Assembly (NCBI GenBank): GCA_963920705.1
Contig: OY987225.1
Span: forward strand, 33,891,458 to 33,955,457
DNA from: Odiellus spinosus
Lineage: Eukaryota; Arthropoda; Arachnida; Opiliones; Phalangiidae
Direction of reading: 5' to 3'
Length of the DNA stretch: 64,000 nt
Part shown: positions 37,701 through 48,794 of the stretch, one piece after another
Numbering within the stretch: position 1 is the first letter of the stretch
Layout of the letters: each line of letters starts with the position of its first letter
Notes under the pieces: generated by a model
The model's database searches: none
What the model was told of the DNA's origin: nothing
The model's input: the letters and a program-made list of their open reading frames with translations, nothing else
Position numbers and translations under genes: made by a program

Positions 37701-40700
37701 CTCAGCTGACGGCGTGTCAGTTGTATAGATTAGAACAAAGATACGCTTGCAACAAAGTTTGGCCAATACGATTATATAAAAAATAAAAGCTTAAAAATTG
37801 GGTAGTTATTAGCCGAAACGGTCAGGGAAAAACCTGGAAAAGTCAGGGAATTTGAATCTGAAAAAACTGGCAGATCAAAAACGTGTTTAATAATTGTTTT
37901 GAAAATTGTCGAAAATAATTTCAAATTTTTTTTAGCTCCAAGTTTTCCTTTAATATTAAAATCATTAATCATGATACTAGAGTATCTAATGAAAATCTCC
38001 AACATTACGCGTACGTGTACGTCAAGCGTACATATCGTTATGTTAACTTCACGTAGCCGTACGAGTTCCGCTGATTCTTTCATTTCCTTTTGATTCTCCC
38101 TTTACGTGGTTAGTTAATCCCAATCCTAGTTCGATCTTTAGTTGCCAATATAAAGGTCATTTTTCCCAGACAATTTTAATCCATTTTAACATTAAAACTC
38201 CATACATAATATATATTTTTTTCGTCGTGAGATCGTAGCTTGGTTATCAAGGTGGGCCATTATTTATCTATGATATTATTTTTCTTAGAAATGTAAGGGA
38301 AGCCAGGCTTTGTACTCGTTACAATTTCCCGTTAGAATAAACTCTAATATATTGTAATTGCTTTTTAACGACGAAGTGTCTGCTAGAAGTGGGTTTTTGT
38401 TTTTTTGTTATTATCTAGATCTAGGCTTTTATGGTTCAGGATTCCTCGGGGTCAATATTACCCCCAAGACATTGTAATATAAAAAAAACAACAACTTTAT
38501 TCTTTGTTTCAATCTTGGTAAAGACCTCAAAAACCTCTTGGAAAACCAGTTTTTTTCTATGGTTATTTAGATCCCTTCTAAGGTTGGAATGTTGTTTATT
38601 CTTGGAAATGGGTGTGACGATTTGCAATCATCAAAGTGAGATGGGTTTACCTTTTTACCACAAAAATACTTAAAGGGAGGATGCAACCTAACAACAAGTG
38701 ATTTTTTTATCGATTCCTTATTGTTTAAATAGGCCTAATCCACTATTTAAAAAATTTACAAACAAATATTAAACTAGAAATAAATTTAAAACTTACCCTG
38801 AAAATAGGCTTAGGGGGATTCATGGAGCTCCTGATTTCCTCCCGTGTAAGGTCTAGCGACCAATCGCGCGCGACGTAAGTCTCGTGGAGATCTCGCGTGA
38901 ACGACGGGCCTTTGCTCATTGGTTGCTAGACCTTACACGGACTCAATTCAGGATCTCCATGAGTCCCGCTAAGCCTATTTTCAGGGTAAGTTTTAAATTT
39001 ATTTCTAGTTTAATATTTGTATTGTAAATTTTTCATCGGTGGATTAGGCCTATTTAAACGATAAGGAATCGATAAAAAATCACTTGCAATTAGGTTGCAT
39101 TCTCCCTTTAAGTTTCTAGATTAGGTTAAAAGACCACCTTATCTTTTTGAACCAAATAATAATGCAATAACGTTGTTTTTAGGTTTAGGCCTAATTATAA
39201 AAGATAAGTCTATCTTGTACTGATTTCGAAACTTTTAAATTTAAAACTTTCCATCAAGTTTTGGAAATATCCTGAGCTTCCCGGGAGTATAAGGACTCGC
39301 GACCAATCACATTGATCATGGAGATCCAGCATTCTCCGTATAAGATCCATCGATCAATGTCATTGGTCGCAATTTATTTCTAGTTTAATATCTGTTTGTA
39401 AATTTTTCTACAGTTGGATTGGGCCTTATTAAAACGATAAAGTTTTTAGGTTTCATTATCCCTTTAATTTTAAATTTGGTATTATTTAATTAGTTATATG
39501 ATTTAATTTAAAATAATTGCAGTTTTAGACAGTGTTTTACCCCGTCTTAGTTTTAATTTCAATTCTTAATTAATAATTATATCGTAATTATCATTGAATA
39601 TTTCAATACATTATTGCTATTATTCTAATCACGTAGTAACGCGGATGCTTTAGACACCAATCGAGGAGCCCTACTTTAATTCGTGAGGGCGATATCCTGA
39701 TATTACTCGTTTATCTAAGATGATATCATCAAATATATAAAGGGTGTGGTCACGTGTAAAATGGGTTTAAAGTACTAGGGACTTTCACAAAAGTGACTAA
39801 TTTTTTGTAAATATTATTAAAATCAATCGTTTTTACCATTCAAATTTAAAAATTTTAAAATTATTTTAGTGGCACGCGCTAAGCCTAAATATAATTTAAA
39901 AATTATTTTAGTGGCACGCGCTAAGACTAAATATAATTTAAAAATTATTTTAGTGGCACGCGCTAAGACTAAATATAATTTAAAAATTATTTTAGTGGCA
40001 CGCGCTAAGACTAAATATAATTTAAAAATTATTTTAGTGGCACGCGCTAAGACTAAATATAATTTAAAAATTATTTTAGTGGCACGCGCTAAGACTAAAT
40101 ATAATTTAAAAATTGTTTTAGTGGCGCGCGCTAAGACTAAATAATTTAAAAATAATTTTAATGGCGCGCGCTGAGCCTAAATAGTTTCAAAACGATTTTA
40201 ATGGCGCGCGCTAAGCCTAAATATAATTTAAAAATTATTTTAATGGCACGCGCTGAGCCTAAATTTAATTTAAAAATGATTATATTGTAAATATATAATC
40301 AGGTCAAGGGTATTGTTTTATCTGTGGTGAAAGAATTCAAATAAAACTATTTACTTTAAGAGTCCGTAACCCTTTAATTCCGCTTTCCTAAATTATACAA
40401 TATATTGAAAGTTTTCGCGTGACGTCATAATCTTGTTATTCCCCTCGCGTTGTTTATAATGAAGCTGCAACCTTAGAAGGAATTTAAATTTCCATTGAAA
40501 GATATATTTTTCCCACGGTAATTATTCTCATTCCAAAATTGCAAAGTTTGTAAACATTCCCGTACGCGAACAGTGTTGATAAAACTACTTTTTCCTATGA
40601 GGATTAATATTACGTATCAATCCGCGTAGGTATTGGGTAAATTGCGACACTCGTTCAAACAATAGTAGATTTATATATGTAAATGTTATCTCATTTAATC

Positions 40701-42380
40701 TTTATTAAATCTGTTAAAAACATTTCAAGTCGAAGAACTTGCAAAATAGACCGAACAGTACACTATAGAATAGGTCCTTTATACGCAACCTTGAAAAAAC
40801 TCCGTTTTCAATTATTTACGATGGATAAATGTATCTTTCTAAGACTGCAATTGATTATAGTTCGTTTCACTTTCAATTGACAACTCGTACGAAACTAGAT
40901 TCCTTGGCTTTATCTCTAAATGAAGTAATCTTATAAGTTTAGCTTCGCACACGTTGTCAATTGGAGGTGGAATTGCTCGGATAATCATTGTTTCAGAAAG
41001 ACACAAAAGCTTCTCGGGTCTCTCTCTATGGCACGCAAGGTTAACGCTGTTGAAATGGTCAATTGAGTTGGACCCCACCCACGAGGACAGTTTGAAAGAA
41101 TGGCTTCAACTGACCTTGTAACCATCATTTAAAATTGTTTTGATTTTTATGGCACCCTCGAGAACATGGGACAAATATTTTCAAAACTCCAAGCTCCGTT
41201 CACACTAAGCGTGTATCGAAATCGATTTTAATCGATAAAATTAAATCGATATTTAAATTACTCTGAATCGTGTTAAGTTCGCTGCTCACGCGTTATCTTC
41301 ATAAATCGATTTATTATAAGCTAGCATTTATTTTTAGATTCCCATATTAATTTCCAAGATAATTGTAGATTCCCATATTAATTTCTAAGATATTTGTAGA
41401 TTCCCATATTAATTTCTAAGATATTTGTAGATTCCCATATTAATTTCTAAGATATTTGTAGATTCCCATATTAATTTCCAAGATATTTGTAGATTCCCAT
41501 ATAAAATTCCATAGAAAATTACTTCCCATATAAAATTCCATAGATAATTACTTCCCATATAAAATTCCATAGATAATTACTTCCCATATAAAATTCCATA
41601 GAAAATTACTTCCCATAGAAAATTCCATAGATAATTACTTCCCATAGAAAATTCCATAGATAATTACTTCCCATATAAAATTCCATAGATAATTACTTCC
41701 CATATAAAATTCCATAGATAATTACTTCCCATAGAAAATTCCATAGATAATTACTTCCCATATAAAATTCCATAGATAATTACTTCCCATATAAAATTCC
41801 ATAGATAATTACTTCCCATAGAAAATTCCATAGATAATTACTTCCCATATAAAATTCCATAGATAATTACTTCCCATATAAAATTCCATAGAAAATTACT
41901 TCCCATAGAAAATTCCATAGATAATTACTTCCCATATAAAATTCCATAGATAATTACTTCCCATATAAAATTCCATAGAAAATTACTTCCCATATAAAAT
42001 TCCATAGATAATTACTTCCCATATATAAAATTCCATAGATAATTAAATACCATAGAGATAATTTTGAGATTCCCATATAAATCCCCATAGAAAATTTAGA
42101 TAAATTTAATTTTAAATTCAAAATGATCAGAATCTTGACCAATGTCAAACTCCAATCTCTGAACAATACGAACCCAAATATCAATTAAATTAAGTTAAAT
42201 ACTTAAAAAACCAAACTTACGTTTAGTTAAATCTTCTTTGATGACTTTTAAATCGTGTTCAGGGTCTTTCTTTACTTCTTCGACGACAATTCCGTCATCT
42301 TCGCCATAAACTAAACTAACGGCTAGAAAAACTGTAACTAAAAGTAACAATATTACTTTACGACTCATTAATTTAACCAT
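34709..42380 (-). CDS. Secreted, proline-rich DM4/DM12-like protein (three exons, first exon distant)
   Basis: Model: exon 1 42380-42221 (signal peptide, VILLLLVTVFLAVSLVYG), exon 2 35652-35091, exon 3 34814-34709; phases 1 and 2; 275 residues. Exon 2 starts with a hydrophobic segment (LLLTSAIVGALITTFML), then a Pro-rich run (PLSPLPVPPLPNLPYG) and a charged helical end (KKEYQALTNEQLREERG). Exon 3, after acceptor TTTTAAATTGCAG, ends with LCTDEVNAQC. This C-x7-C near the C-terminus parallels the C-x6-C end of its neighbours, and its length (106 nt) equals exon 3 of the 53-kb gene. The C-x5-C-E motif of the others is missing. The 6.6-kb first intron is full of repeats; exon 1 could belong to the 33-kb gene instead, because both joins keep phase. 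Confidence 0.5.
36355..36846. mobile_element. TTAA-flanked MITE, family B, copy 2
   Basis: The left end TTTAAAGGGATAATGAA is inverted at the right end as TTCATTATCCCTTTAA. TTAA flanks both AGGGATAATG...CATTATCCCT termini. The interior (~470 bp) is non-coding and shares stretches with family C (GCTAGAAATCGATATTTAAC, CTGAATGTAGGCTTAA). Confidence 0.8.
37325..37665. repeat. 28-bp tandem repeat
   Basis: About twelve units of AAAAAGTCAGGGAATTTAAA followed by GATATTTT. An isolated related stretch recurs at about 37835-37855. Confidence 0.93.
38666..39113. mobile_element. Foldback MITE, family C, copy 2 (nearly perfect hairpin)
   Basis: Arms of roughly 200 bp. The left end ACTTAAAGGGAGGATGCAAC mirrors the right end TTGCATTCTCCCTTTAAGT, and TTAA sits at both borders. 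Inner arms include GGATTAGGCCTATTTAAACG-type segments. The centre carries GTCTAGCGACCAATCGCGCG and its partner. Same family as 18112-18499. Non-coding. Confidence 0.92.
39296..39450. mobile_element. Degenerate half copy of family C
   Basis: It shares the central CGCGACCAATCACATTGATC hairpin and the right arm TTTATTTCTAGTTTAATATC...GTTGGATTGGGCC with 38666-39113, but lacks most of the left arm. Confidence 0.65.
39854..40280. repeat. 42-bp minisatellite with AAGCCTAA/AAGACTAA core
   Basis: Ten units of TTTTAGTGGCACGCGCTAAG plus ACTAAATATAATTTAAAAATTA. The 42-bp period is a multiple of three, so a repeating open frame of 91 codons appears; it lacks any start context or spliced partner. Terminal units carry AAGCCTAA while the inner ones carry AAGACTAA, so homogenisation has spread a variant. 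Confidence 0.93.
41336..41500. repeat. 31-bp tandem repeat
   Basis: About five units of GATATTTGTAGATTCCCATA plus TTAATTTCTAA. It runs directly into the 29-bp array that follows, which shares the TTCCCATAT block, so the second array probably arose from the first. Confidence 0.9.
41490..42050. repeat. 29-bp tandem repeat
   Basis: About nineteen units of CTTCCCATATAAAATTCCAT plus AGATAATTA, with TATAAAA/TAGAAAA and AGATAATT/AGAAAATT variants interspersed. It ends about 170 bp from the 3' end of the signal-peptide exon at 42221. Confidence 0.93.
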
Positions 42381-42820
42381 GATTCCAAATATTGATTAAT
42401 TAAAATTAATCCTTAATTAAATTAAACTATATAAATTCTTTCTAACGGTAAATTAGTTTATCGCCTTTCTCCGACTTGATCCGCGTTACGTTTGAGAAAA
42501 AGTCAAATTGGCTTCGTTTTACCGGCAGAATTTCATCTCTCTATTTTGTCCGTCTGTCATCTCACTCTTAATTTGCATTACGTACAAACCTACGCCTTCT
42601 TTAACTCTTAATACGTTATAATAGAAATAAGGAGGAATGTATCTTTATGCGTAATGAATACTGAGATTGATAAAAAAACACTCAAATGTCTCGTGGAGGA
42701 AACAAATATTTCATACCGGTTATAAGTTGCTTTCTTAATGCTATAGAGTTAATATGATACGAGTAAGTCTCGCGCTTATACCAGTTTCAATGTAACCTAA
42801 TACTGTGGGAAGTTTCTGAG

Positions 42821-43023
42821 TTTAAAGGGATAATGAAGTGTGAATTTCTATTAATTTTTTATCGTTAAAAATGAGGCTATCACGAACTCCAAATGGAAAT
42901 TGAGTAGCATTTTCAGAAAGATCATTAAAAATGGTTCACTAAAAGGACTTAATCCAGGGGTATACAATTTACAACATGGCCTATGATAATAATAACCACG
43001 TAAGCTTTCATTATCCCTTTTTA
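42821..43023. mobile_element. TTAA-flanked MITE, family B, copy 1
   Basis: The left end TTTAAAGGGATAATGAAG is inverted at the right as CTTTCATTATCCCTTTTTAA. The interior contains TATCACGAACTCCAAATGG and AAATTGAGTAGCATTTTCAG, which are also recognisable in the element at 50900-51016. Confidence 0.8.
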
Positions 43024-44279
43024 ATAGTAGTCATCGTTCTATACCTACAATAGTGGTCTAGAGTTAATTTGATACATTTTTAAATCTCGCGTGAAAGTCT
43101 CGCGCGGATGAAAATTATTAACTTTGTTTCAAAGTCACCCGAGACTAGAAGATTAGTAATAATAAGGTATCTCGTAGCTTCCGTAATAGTATCGAGTAAA
43201 GTTGAATATGATAAAGTCTCGTGCGTGGAAAATGTTTATAAATGTATATAGGATATCAATGTTACCTAAGACTCGATAGTTAGTAATAATAAGGGGATGT
43301 ATATCGTTCGTAATGGTATAGAGTTAATATGATAATTTTTACAACGTGGAAGATGATACGTAAATAGTTTCAAAGTTACCTAAAGATTTGAGAGATAAAT
43401 ATTAAAATGAGTTGTATAAATTCAGTATTACTCTAGAGTTAAGTTGATTCTTAGTGAGGAAATGCGTGTGGTTGATTTTTTGGTTATTAAAGGAAGACAG
43501 ACAACCGTAATTTACGCGATTAATTAATGGTAATTTACGGTTTTCTCTGTAAAATTACCGTAATTTAAAAATATATTTTTGGATTGAAAATGAAGAAATT
43601 GCTAAAACAGGTCAAAGTTCAACATTTTAAATTGAACTTGACTATTGTATATTTCGTGTCTGTCTCCCTTTAAAGTCGTTGTTTTAACGTTAGAGTAGGT
43701 ACCCGTTTATGCGGAAAAGACAAGATCAAGTTCAGTTCAAGGGCTTCTAATTATTTAACTTGGAACAAGGAAATGACTTTTTTTACTTCTCCTTACCTTC
43801 TCCGGCGAGACACAAATTTCCCGTTATGGTAAAAAGCAACACCCTATTCTATCCGATAGTTCATTCCACGCGGAGTTCATTGACAGACCCACCAAGCCTT
43901 CTCCGTCTCCCCTCTATCTTTAAATACATATCCTTACTATTTAAGTACTTGCTAATTGTTTGTTTAAAGTCTAAGAGTGGATTTCGGCGCCTTAATCGAG
44001 TCAAGGTTCTTTGAAGAGTATTATTATTAGCGCTATTAACAATTATCAATAGACATTTAAACCGGTTGGAATATTTTTGTTTGACACTTCAAAAGGCGGT
44101 ATATAAGAGTTTCAAATAGCTATATAATTGTTTTATTTGCTTATTGAAGTAAAAATAAATATCGTGAGAAAATACACGTTCTCAAGAGAGAGTTATACCT
44201 AGTTATAGTTCACGATTATTATAGTTTGTTAGGTTATTACTAAATATTGAAATCTACCTTCGAATTAAGATTAACAAAT

Positions 44280-45400
44280 TTATTTATTTACCGTATAATT
44301 TATTTTGTACTTTATTAATTTCTTTATATATTTATTTATTAATTTATCTATCTATTTATTTATTTATTTATCTATTTTTCTATTAATTTCCCTTTTTCTT
44401 TATTAATTTCTTTTTATTAATTTCTCTATTTATTTTTCTATTTATTTATTAATTTCTCTATTTATTTATTAATTTCTCTATTTATTTATTAATTTCTCTA
44501 TTTATTAATTTCTCTATTTATTTATTAATTTCTCTATTTATTTATTAATTTCTCTATTTATTTATTAATTTCTCTATTTATTTATTAATTTCTCTATTTA
44601 TTTATTAATTTCTCTATTTATTTTTCTATTAATTTATTTTTCATTTAATTTCTCTATTTATTTATTAATTTCTCTATTTATTTATTAATTTCTCTATTTA
44701 TTTATTAATTTCTCTATTTATTTATTAATTTCTCTATTTATTTATTTTCTCTATTTATTTATTAATTTCTCTATTTATTTATTAATTTCTCTATTTATTT
44801 ATTAATTTCTCTATTTATTTATTAATTTCTCTATTTATTTATTAATTTCTCTATTTATTTATTAATTTCTCTATTTATTTATTAATTTCTCTATTTATTT
44901 ATTTATTTCTCTATTTATTTATTTATTTCTCTATTTATTTATTTCTCTATTTATTTATTAATCTCTCTATTTATTTATTAATTTCTCTCTATTTATTTAT
45001 TAATTTCTCTCTATTTATTTATTAATTTCTCTCTATTTATTTATTAATTTCTCTCTATTTATTTATTAATTTCTCTCTATTTATTTATTAATTTCTCTCT
45101 ATTTATTTATTAATTTCTCTCTATTTATTTATTAATTTCTCTCTATTTATTTATTAATTTCTCTATTTATTTATTAATTTCTCTATTTATTTATTAATTT
45201 CTATTTATTTTTCTATTAATTTCTCTTTTTCTTTATTAATTTTTCTTTTTCTTTATTAATTTTTTTCTTTATTAATTTTTCTTTATTAATTTCTCTATTT
45301 ATTTTTCTATTAATTTTTTTTTAATTTCTCTTTCTATTAATTTCTCTATTTATTAATTTATCAATTTATTTATTAATCTATTTATCTATTTAATTTATTT
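44280..45400. repeat. Large ~21-bp AT minisatellite
   Basis: More than forty units of TTTATTTATTAATTTCTCTA (with T), followed by a block where the unit becomes CTCTCTATTTATTTATTAAT. It degenerates into TTTCTTTATTAATTT at the right end. Strongly strand-asymmetric: almost no G on the + strand. Confidence 0.95.
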
Positions 45401-46077
45401 TATTAGTAAATAGTAAAATAGTTCGAAATATTTCTTATAGTCACTCGCATAATTATAATGATTATAAATTATGATAAAATATTCTGCGTGAAATTTTAAT
45501 AACGAGTCCTATGAGAATTGATAATGAGAATAATGAAATCTTAAATATTTCTTATTCTATCAAATTATTCTTTGTAAATTACTAAATTCCATATTCTTCC
45601 GCATGATTATATAAACTTAGTTTCCAAAAGTATCGGTCTTTCGAGAGCGTTGACATTAAACAAGGGGGAAAACATCCATAAACTAATAACTTTCGAGAGA
45701 CAGGATTTTTTTGGGATGTGGTCTATACGTGGCTAAAGGGTTTATGAAGTTATTACGATGGCTCTTTAAACCCCCCTTTTGCCGTCTTTTCCGGGAAGGG
45801 GGGGGGGACATTATGGTTTTTTGTTCCGAAAGGGAGATGATTCGGAAATAATGATAGATTTTCATCTTCACGCTCGGTGATTACGATTTACGAGTTTAAT
45901 TGGCCGAGGAAAAAAGTGTATTTTTGGTTTCGTTTCAACTCTCTTTTTTATTTTATTGAAAATGATAATTTAAATATATAGAATAATTATTAAAGTAGTG
46001 ACGCAACTGTCGACACTATTCGGGGCTAATTTCGCGAATTTAATCACGAAAAATTGAAAAAAATCGCTAATACCGCC

Positions 46078-46570
46078 TTCAGACGAGCCTATAAAACTGG
46101 GTTTAGTAAACCAAAGTTCATTTTTAAACCAGGGTTAGTGTTTCAGACGGTGTAAATTTAAAACCCAGATTCAAACCGAAACCGCGGTTAAAAAACCTGT
46201 TAAAAAATAAACCAACGCCATCCGCGCGCGGGAAAAGCTAAGCCTAATTATGTGAAATTAGGCTTAGCTCTTCCCGCGCGCGCGGCTTAATTTCTCCGCC
46301 TCAACCTTTTCTCCGCTTTTAAAAAATGATTGTGAACGAACTGATTATGAAATAAAGGTTGAAAATATTGGAAAATAAATCTCAAAGGTAATTTACTTTC
46401 AAAAAATCAAATCCCATATTTTTGGCGGGAAACATATTGCTATTAAATTTCAGTTTGTTTTGTTTCTCGTCTGAAAACATAGGTCGTAAGCTTTTAAACC
46501 AGTTTAAACTTCAGTTTATTTTGGCTTAAAATAAACCGAACTCGGCTTATTTTATGATCGTCTGAAGAGG
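46078..46570. mobile_element. Foldback element G with internal CG-rich hairpin
   Basis: The outer ends CTTCAGACGA and TCGTCTGAAG are inverted repeats, and AAACCAGGGTT / AAACCAGTTTAAACTTCAGT-type segments recur inside. Near the middle is a tight hairpin: CGCGCGGGAAAAGCTAAGCC (46225-) pairs with GGCTTAGCTCTTCCCGCGCG (46261-) around ATTATGTGAAATT. The stem contains the AAGCCTAA octamer on both arms. Confidence 0.65.
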
Positions 46571-46671
46571 GTATAAGGCTGTTTTTACAAAGTGTGACGT
46601 TGGTTTTACTTTTCGTGTACCTGTTAACGTTCCCCACGGACAGACGTACCTAGATTATTATATATTTTGAT

Positions 46672-46838
46672 GAATAACAAAACGTGGCGTTCATAAACGT
46701 TCGCTAACGGGCAAACAGTGCGTACAAAAGTATTAACTAACAAAAATATTGCATCTGTGGATAGATAATAGGCAGTCCTAATTTTACCTGAACTGTTTTC
46801 CTTTAGAGGACGCTTATGAACACCAGATTTTGTTATTT
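46672..46838. mobile_element. Foldback element F, copy 2
   Basis: The left arm ACGTGGCGTTCATAAACGTT is mirrored by GAGGACGCTTATGAACACCA on the right, bordered by ATAACAAAA and TTTTGTTAT. The same structure occurs at 51306-51501. Confidence 0.8.
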
Positions 46839-46949
46839 AACTATCTTAATTAACAATATTTAAAGTTAATATACACGTATAAATTCTGAACCTTATTAAA
46901 GTATAATCGTAATTAATTTAATTAAAAAATTCGTTATTAATAATTTAAT

Positions 46950-47975
46950 TCAAATTACAAGAGGTACCCGGAAAGGCGTGTCCAAAACTAAGTAAAAATC
47001 AATTTTATTGTCTTTGTAAACGAATGACGCGAAAGCCCTTCCTTTTTCCCGCTGATTACGACTCGTTCCATCATCCTTAACAAATCTGGATTCAATACCC
47101 AAGTACTTGAGGTACGGTTCCAACCAATCCTTGATGGAATCGTAAAAATCGAAATAGTCTTCGATTAGGTAAAAATATACAACCAAATAGAAGTGTATCA
47201 TTGAGTCTGGGTAGATAATACTTCTCTTAGATCTACCCGTCGACAAAATCTCCTCTTCCGATTGGTCATCGTCGGATTTGGTCACAAATTGTGTCAAATC
47301 ATAAACGGCTTTTCGTATTTTACTTAGAACATGATCATTAACGTCATGACCAAATTTCTGGTTCCCAAAACCAATGAATTGCAGGAACCATTCTTGCAAA
47401 GCGTTTTTCATCATTTCTAATTCATCGTGAGAATTGTATTCGTGTTGAAAATTTTGTTCTAGGAATATATTTTCCAAGTACTCGTATAATGGTGACCACA
47501 TATCATATCGACTATCTCTTTTGGATTTCGTTGGAATTTCGTAACGATTTGATTTTAAATTTACTTCCGGTCTAAAATAATCGTAAAAAGGACCAGTAAT
47601 ATCGTACTCTGGATAATTTTCCGTCGCACGACTAGTTTCAAAACTCCTGGGTTTGTTCATTTTTTGAACCATTGTTGGATACCAACTAGGGAACCATAGT
47701 TCGGGGTAGAAAATTGGTACTACAAATGGAATTGTGAAGTACATATAAAGGTCCAAGACTGTCTCGTCGTACACCAATCGCAATAAACGCGGGGATTCCA
47801 TTTTTCTCGTTGAGTCCTCCTTATTGGTTGATTGGCTAGCGAAAGGGTTGAGACCATCTACGTAATAAGATTGTACGCAAAAATATACTTGCGTTTCGAA
47901 GTCTTCGTAAAATATGGTAGAATGGATGTAATTGTTGATTATGATTATTATAAATAGAGTAAAGTACTTCAACAT
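46950..47975 (-). CDS. Secreted protein with repeated Y-x-D...F...P...V-P motif (341 aa), unknown family
   Basis: Single open frame. The first true ATG is 47975, which gives a clean hydrophobic leader (MLKYFTLFIIIIINNYIHS). Four motif-like segments occur: IFYEDFETQVYFCVQSYY, LVYDETVLDLYMYFTIPFVV, IIYPDSMIHFYLVVYFYL and, at the very C-terminus, FVYKDNKIDFYLVLDTPFRV. Each has Tyr, Asp, then alternating aromatic/hydrophobic residues, and two end in P-x-x-V-P. Between them are acidic/Arg-rich linkers with RSKRS-type basic sites (before the third motif). Two neighbours (48334-48696, 49278-49701) share the motif. The pattern vaguely recalls the N-terminal part of DM4/DM12 proteins, which often starts after a basic site, but I do not claim membership. 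Only one cysteine (in the first motif). Confidence 0.65.
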   Translation of the reverse strand: MLKYFTLFIIIIINNYIHSTIFYEDFETQVYFCVQSYYVDGLNPFASQSTNKEDSTRKMESPRLLRLVYDETVLDLYMYFTIPFVVPIFYPELWFPSWYPTMVQKMNKPRSFETSRATENYPEYDITGPFYDYFRPEVNLKSNRYEIPTKSKRDSRYDMWSPLYEYLENIFLEQNFQHEYNSHDELEMMKNALQEWFLQFIGFGNQKFGHDVNDHVLSKIRKAVYDLTQFVTKSDDDQSEEEILSTGRSKRSIIYPDSMIHFYLVVYFYLIEDYFDFYDSIKDWLEPYLKYLGIESRFVKDDGTSRNQREKGRAFASFVYKDNKIDFYLVLDTPFRVPLVI

Positions 47976-48333
47976 TATTGGCGCCAACTTGATTTATCTT
48001 TTTTAGATGGTTAGTTACTTTACTAATTAAAACTTTTATGGACTTATGCCATCATAATGACGCCTGCCACGAATAAAAAATATTACCAGAGTCATCGTGC
48101 TACTACTCAGGGGGCGTGCCGGCCGCTTGGGCATTTGCCCCAGTTATTTTTCTACTTTCGTTAATTCTTGAGATACTAGTTTCAAGGCCTAACTTCCGGT
48201 CGTATTAAGGCGTCGTCTGCTAAACCAATTTGTTTACAGAAGGATAATTAGACGCGGACAAAAGTGTAAGGACAATTTCCAATTTTTATCGCGTTTATTT
48301 TTAAAAACACATAGTTTAAAAAATCATCATAGT

Positions 48334-48696
48334 TTAAAATTTAAATATAAGATTAAAAATGTCTTCAGTTTTTAAAACATCAATTGGTTGTTTATGTACG
48401 AAGGACATTTTGAAGAAAAAATTCACTCGTTGGTCTTCGTAAAAAATCGAACGGGGTTTTCTCGTCATTGGACGATGTCGTGTCTTCGCGTTTTTCCATC
48501 TGGTGTCGTTTGATAATTCGGACCATGAAACTGGATCAACTACGATGGGCACCGTGTAAGGCATGGCCATCGACAGAATGAAATTGACCCTCTGGTCGTC
48601 GTAGGTTAGTCCAGCCATTTCAGGGAACCGCGTCAAAGCCGAACTGGTTAGTTCAGAAACTAAAAGCAACAGCCCTCGCCAACTGATACCCTCCAA
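48334..48696 (-). CDS. Short protein with two Y-x-D-x-RVNF motifs
   Basis: The frame is open for 120 residues, but no ATG precedes the leader-like stretch WRGLLLLVSELTSSALT; the frame opens at a TTG. Either a tiny ATG exon is spliced on upstream (an AG lies just before TTGGCGAGG), or translation starts at the internal ATG of MAGLTYDD. Two copies of the motif are clear: LTYDDQRVNFILSMAMPYTV and IFYEDQRVNFFFKMSFVHKQ. They are separated by an Arg-rich linker (TRHRPMTRKPRS). It is the middle member of three tandem minus-strand genes sharing the motif. Confidence 0.55.
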   Translation of the reverse strand: MEGISWRGLLLLVSELTSSALTRFPEMAGLTYDDQRVNFILSMAMPYTVPIVVDPVSWSELSNDTRWKNAKTRHRPMTRKPRSIFYEDQRVNFFFKMSFVHKQPIDVLKTEDIFNLIFKF

Positions 48697-48794
48697 GAAA
48701 ATTTCCGGAATAAAACGCTAAGCGGGGGTGGTATGAGAAAATTAGGGCCCCATTAGAAAAACTTTACAATGAAGATCTATACCGGGGAACGGAC

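Larger units (their letters stand above)
42381..46949. other. Intergenic, repeat-rich
   Basis: No supported exon. It includes the presumed promoter of the gene starting at 42380, a family B MITE (42821-43023), a ~1.1-kb AT minisatellite (44280-45400), a G10 run near 45800 and two foldback elements (46078-46570, 46672-46838). The frame at 43760-44014 has no protein-like feature. Confidence 0.55.

Noticed and set aside
39869-40144. Repeated open frame of 91 codons
   Set aside because: Product of a 42-bp tandem repeat whose period is divisible by three. No start context, splice partner or protein-like composition.
37325-42050. CRISPR-like arrays of short direct repeats
   Set aside because: Units abut without unique spacers and the window is clearly eukaryotic; these are minisatellites.
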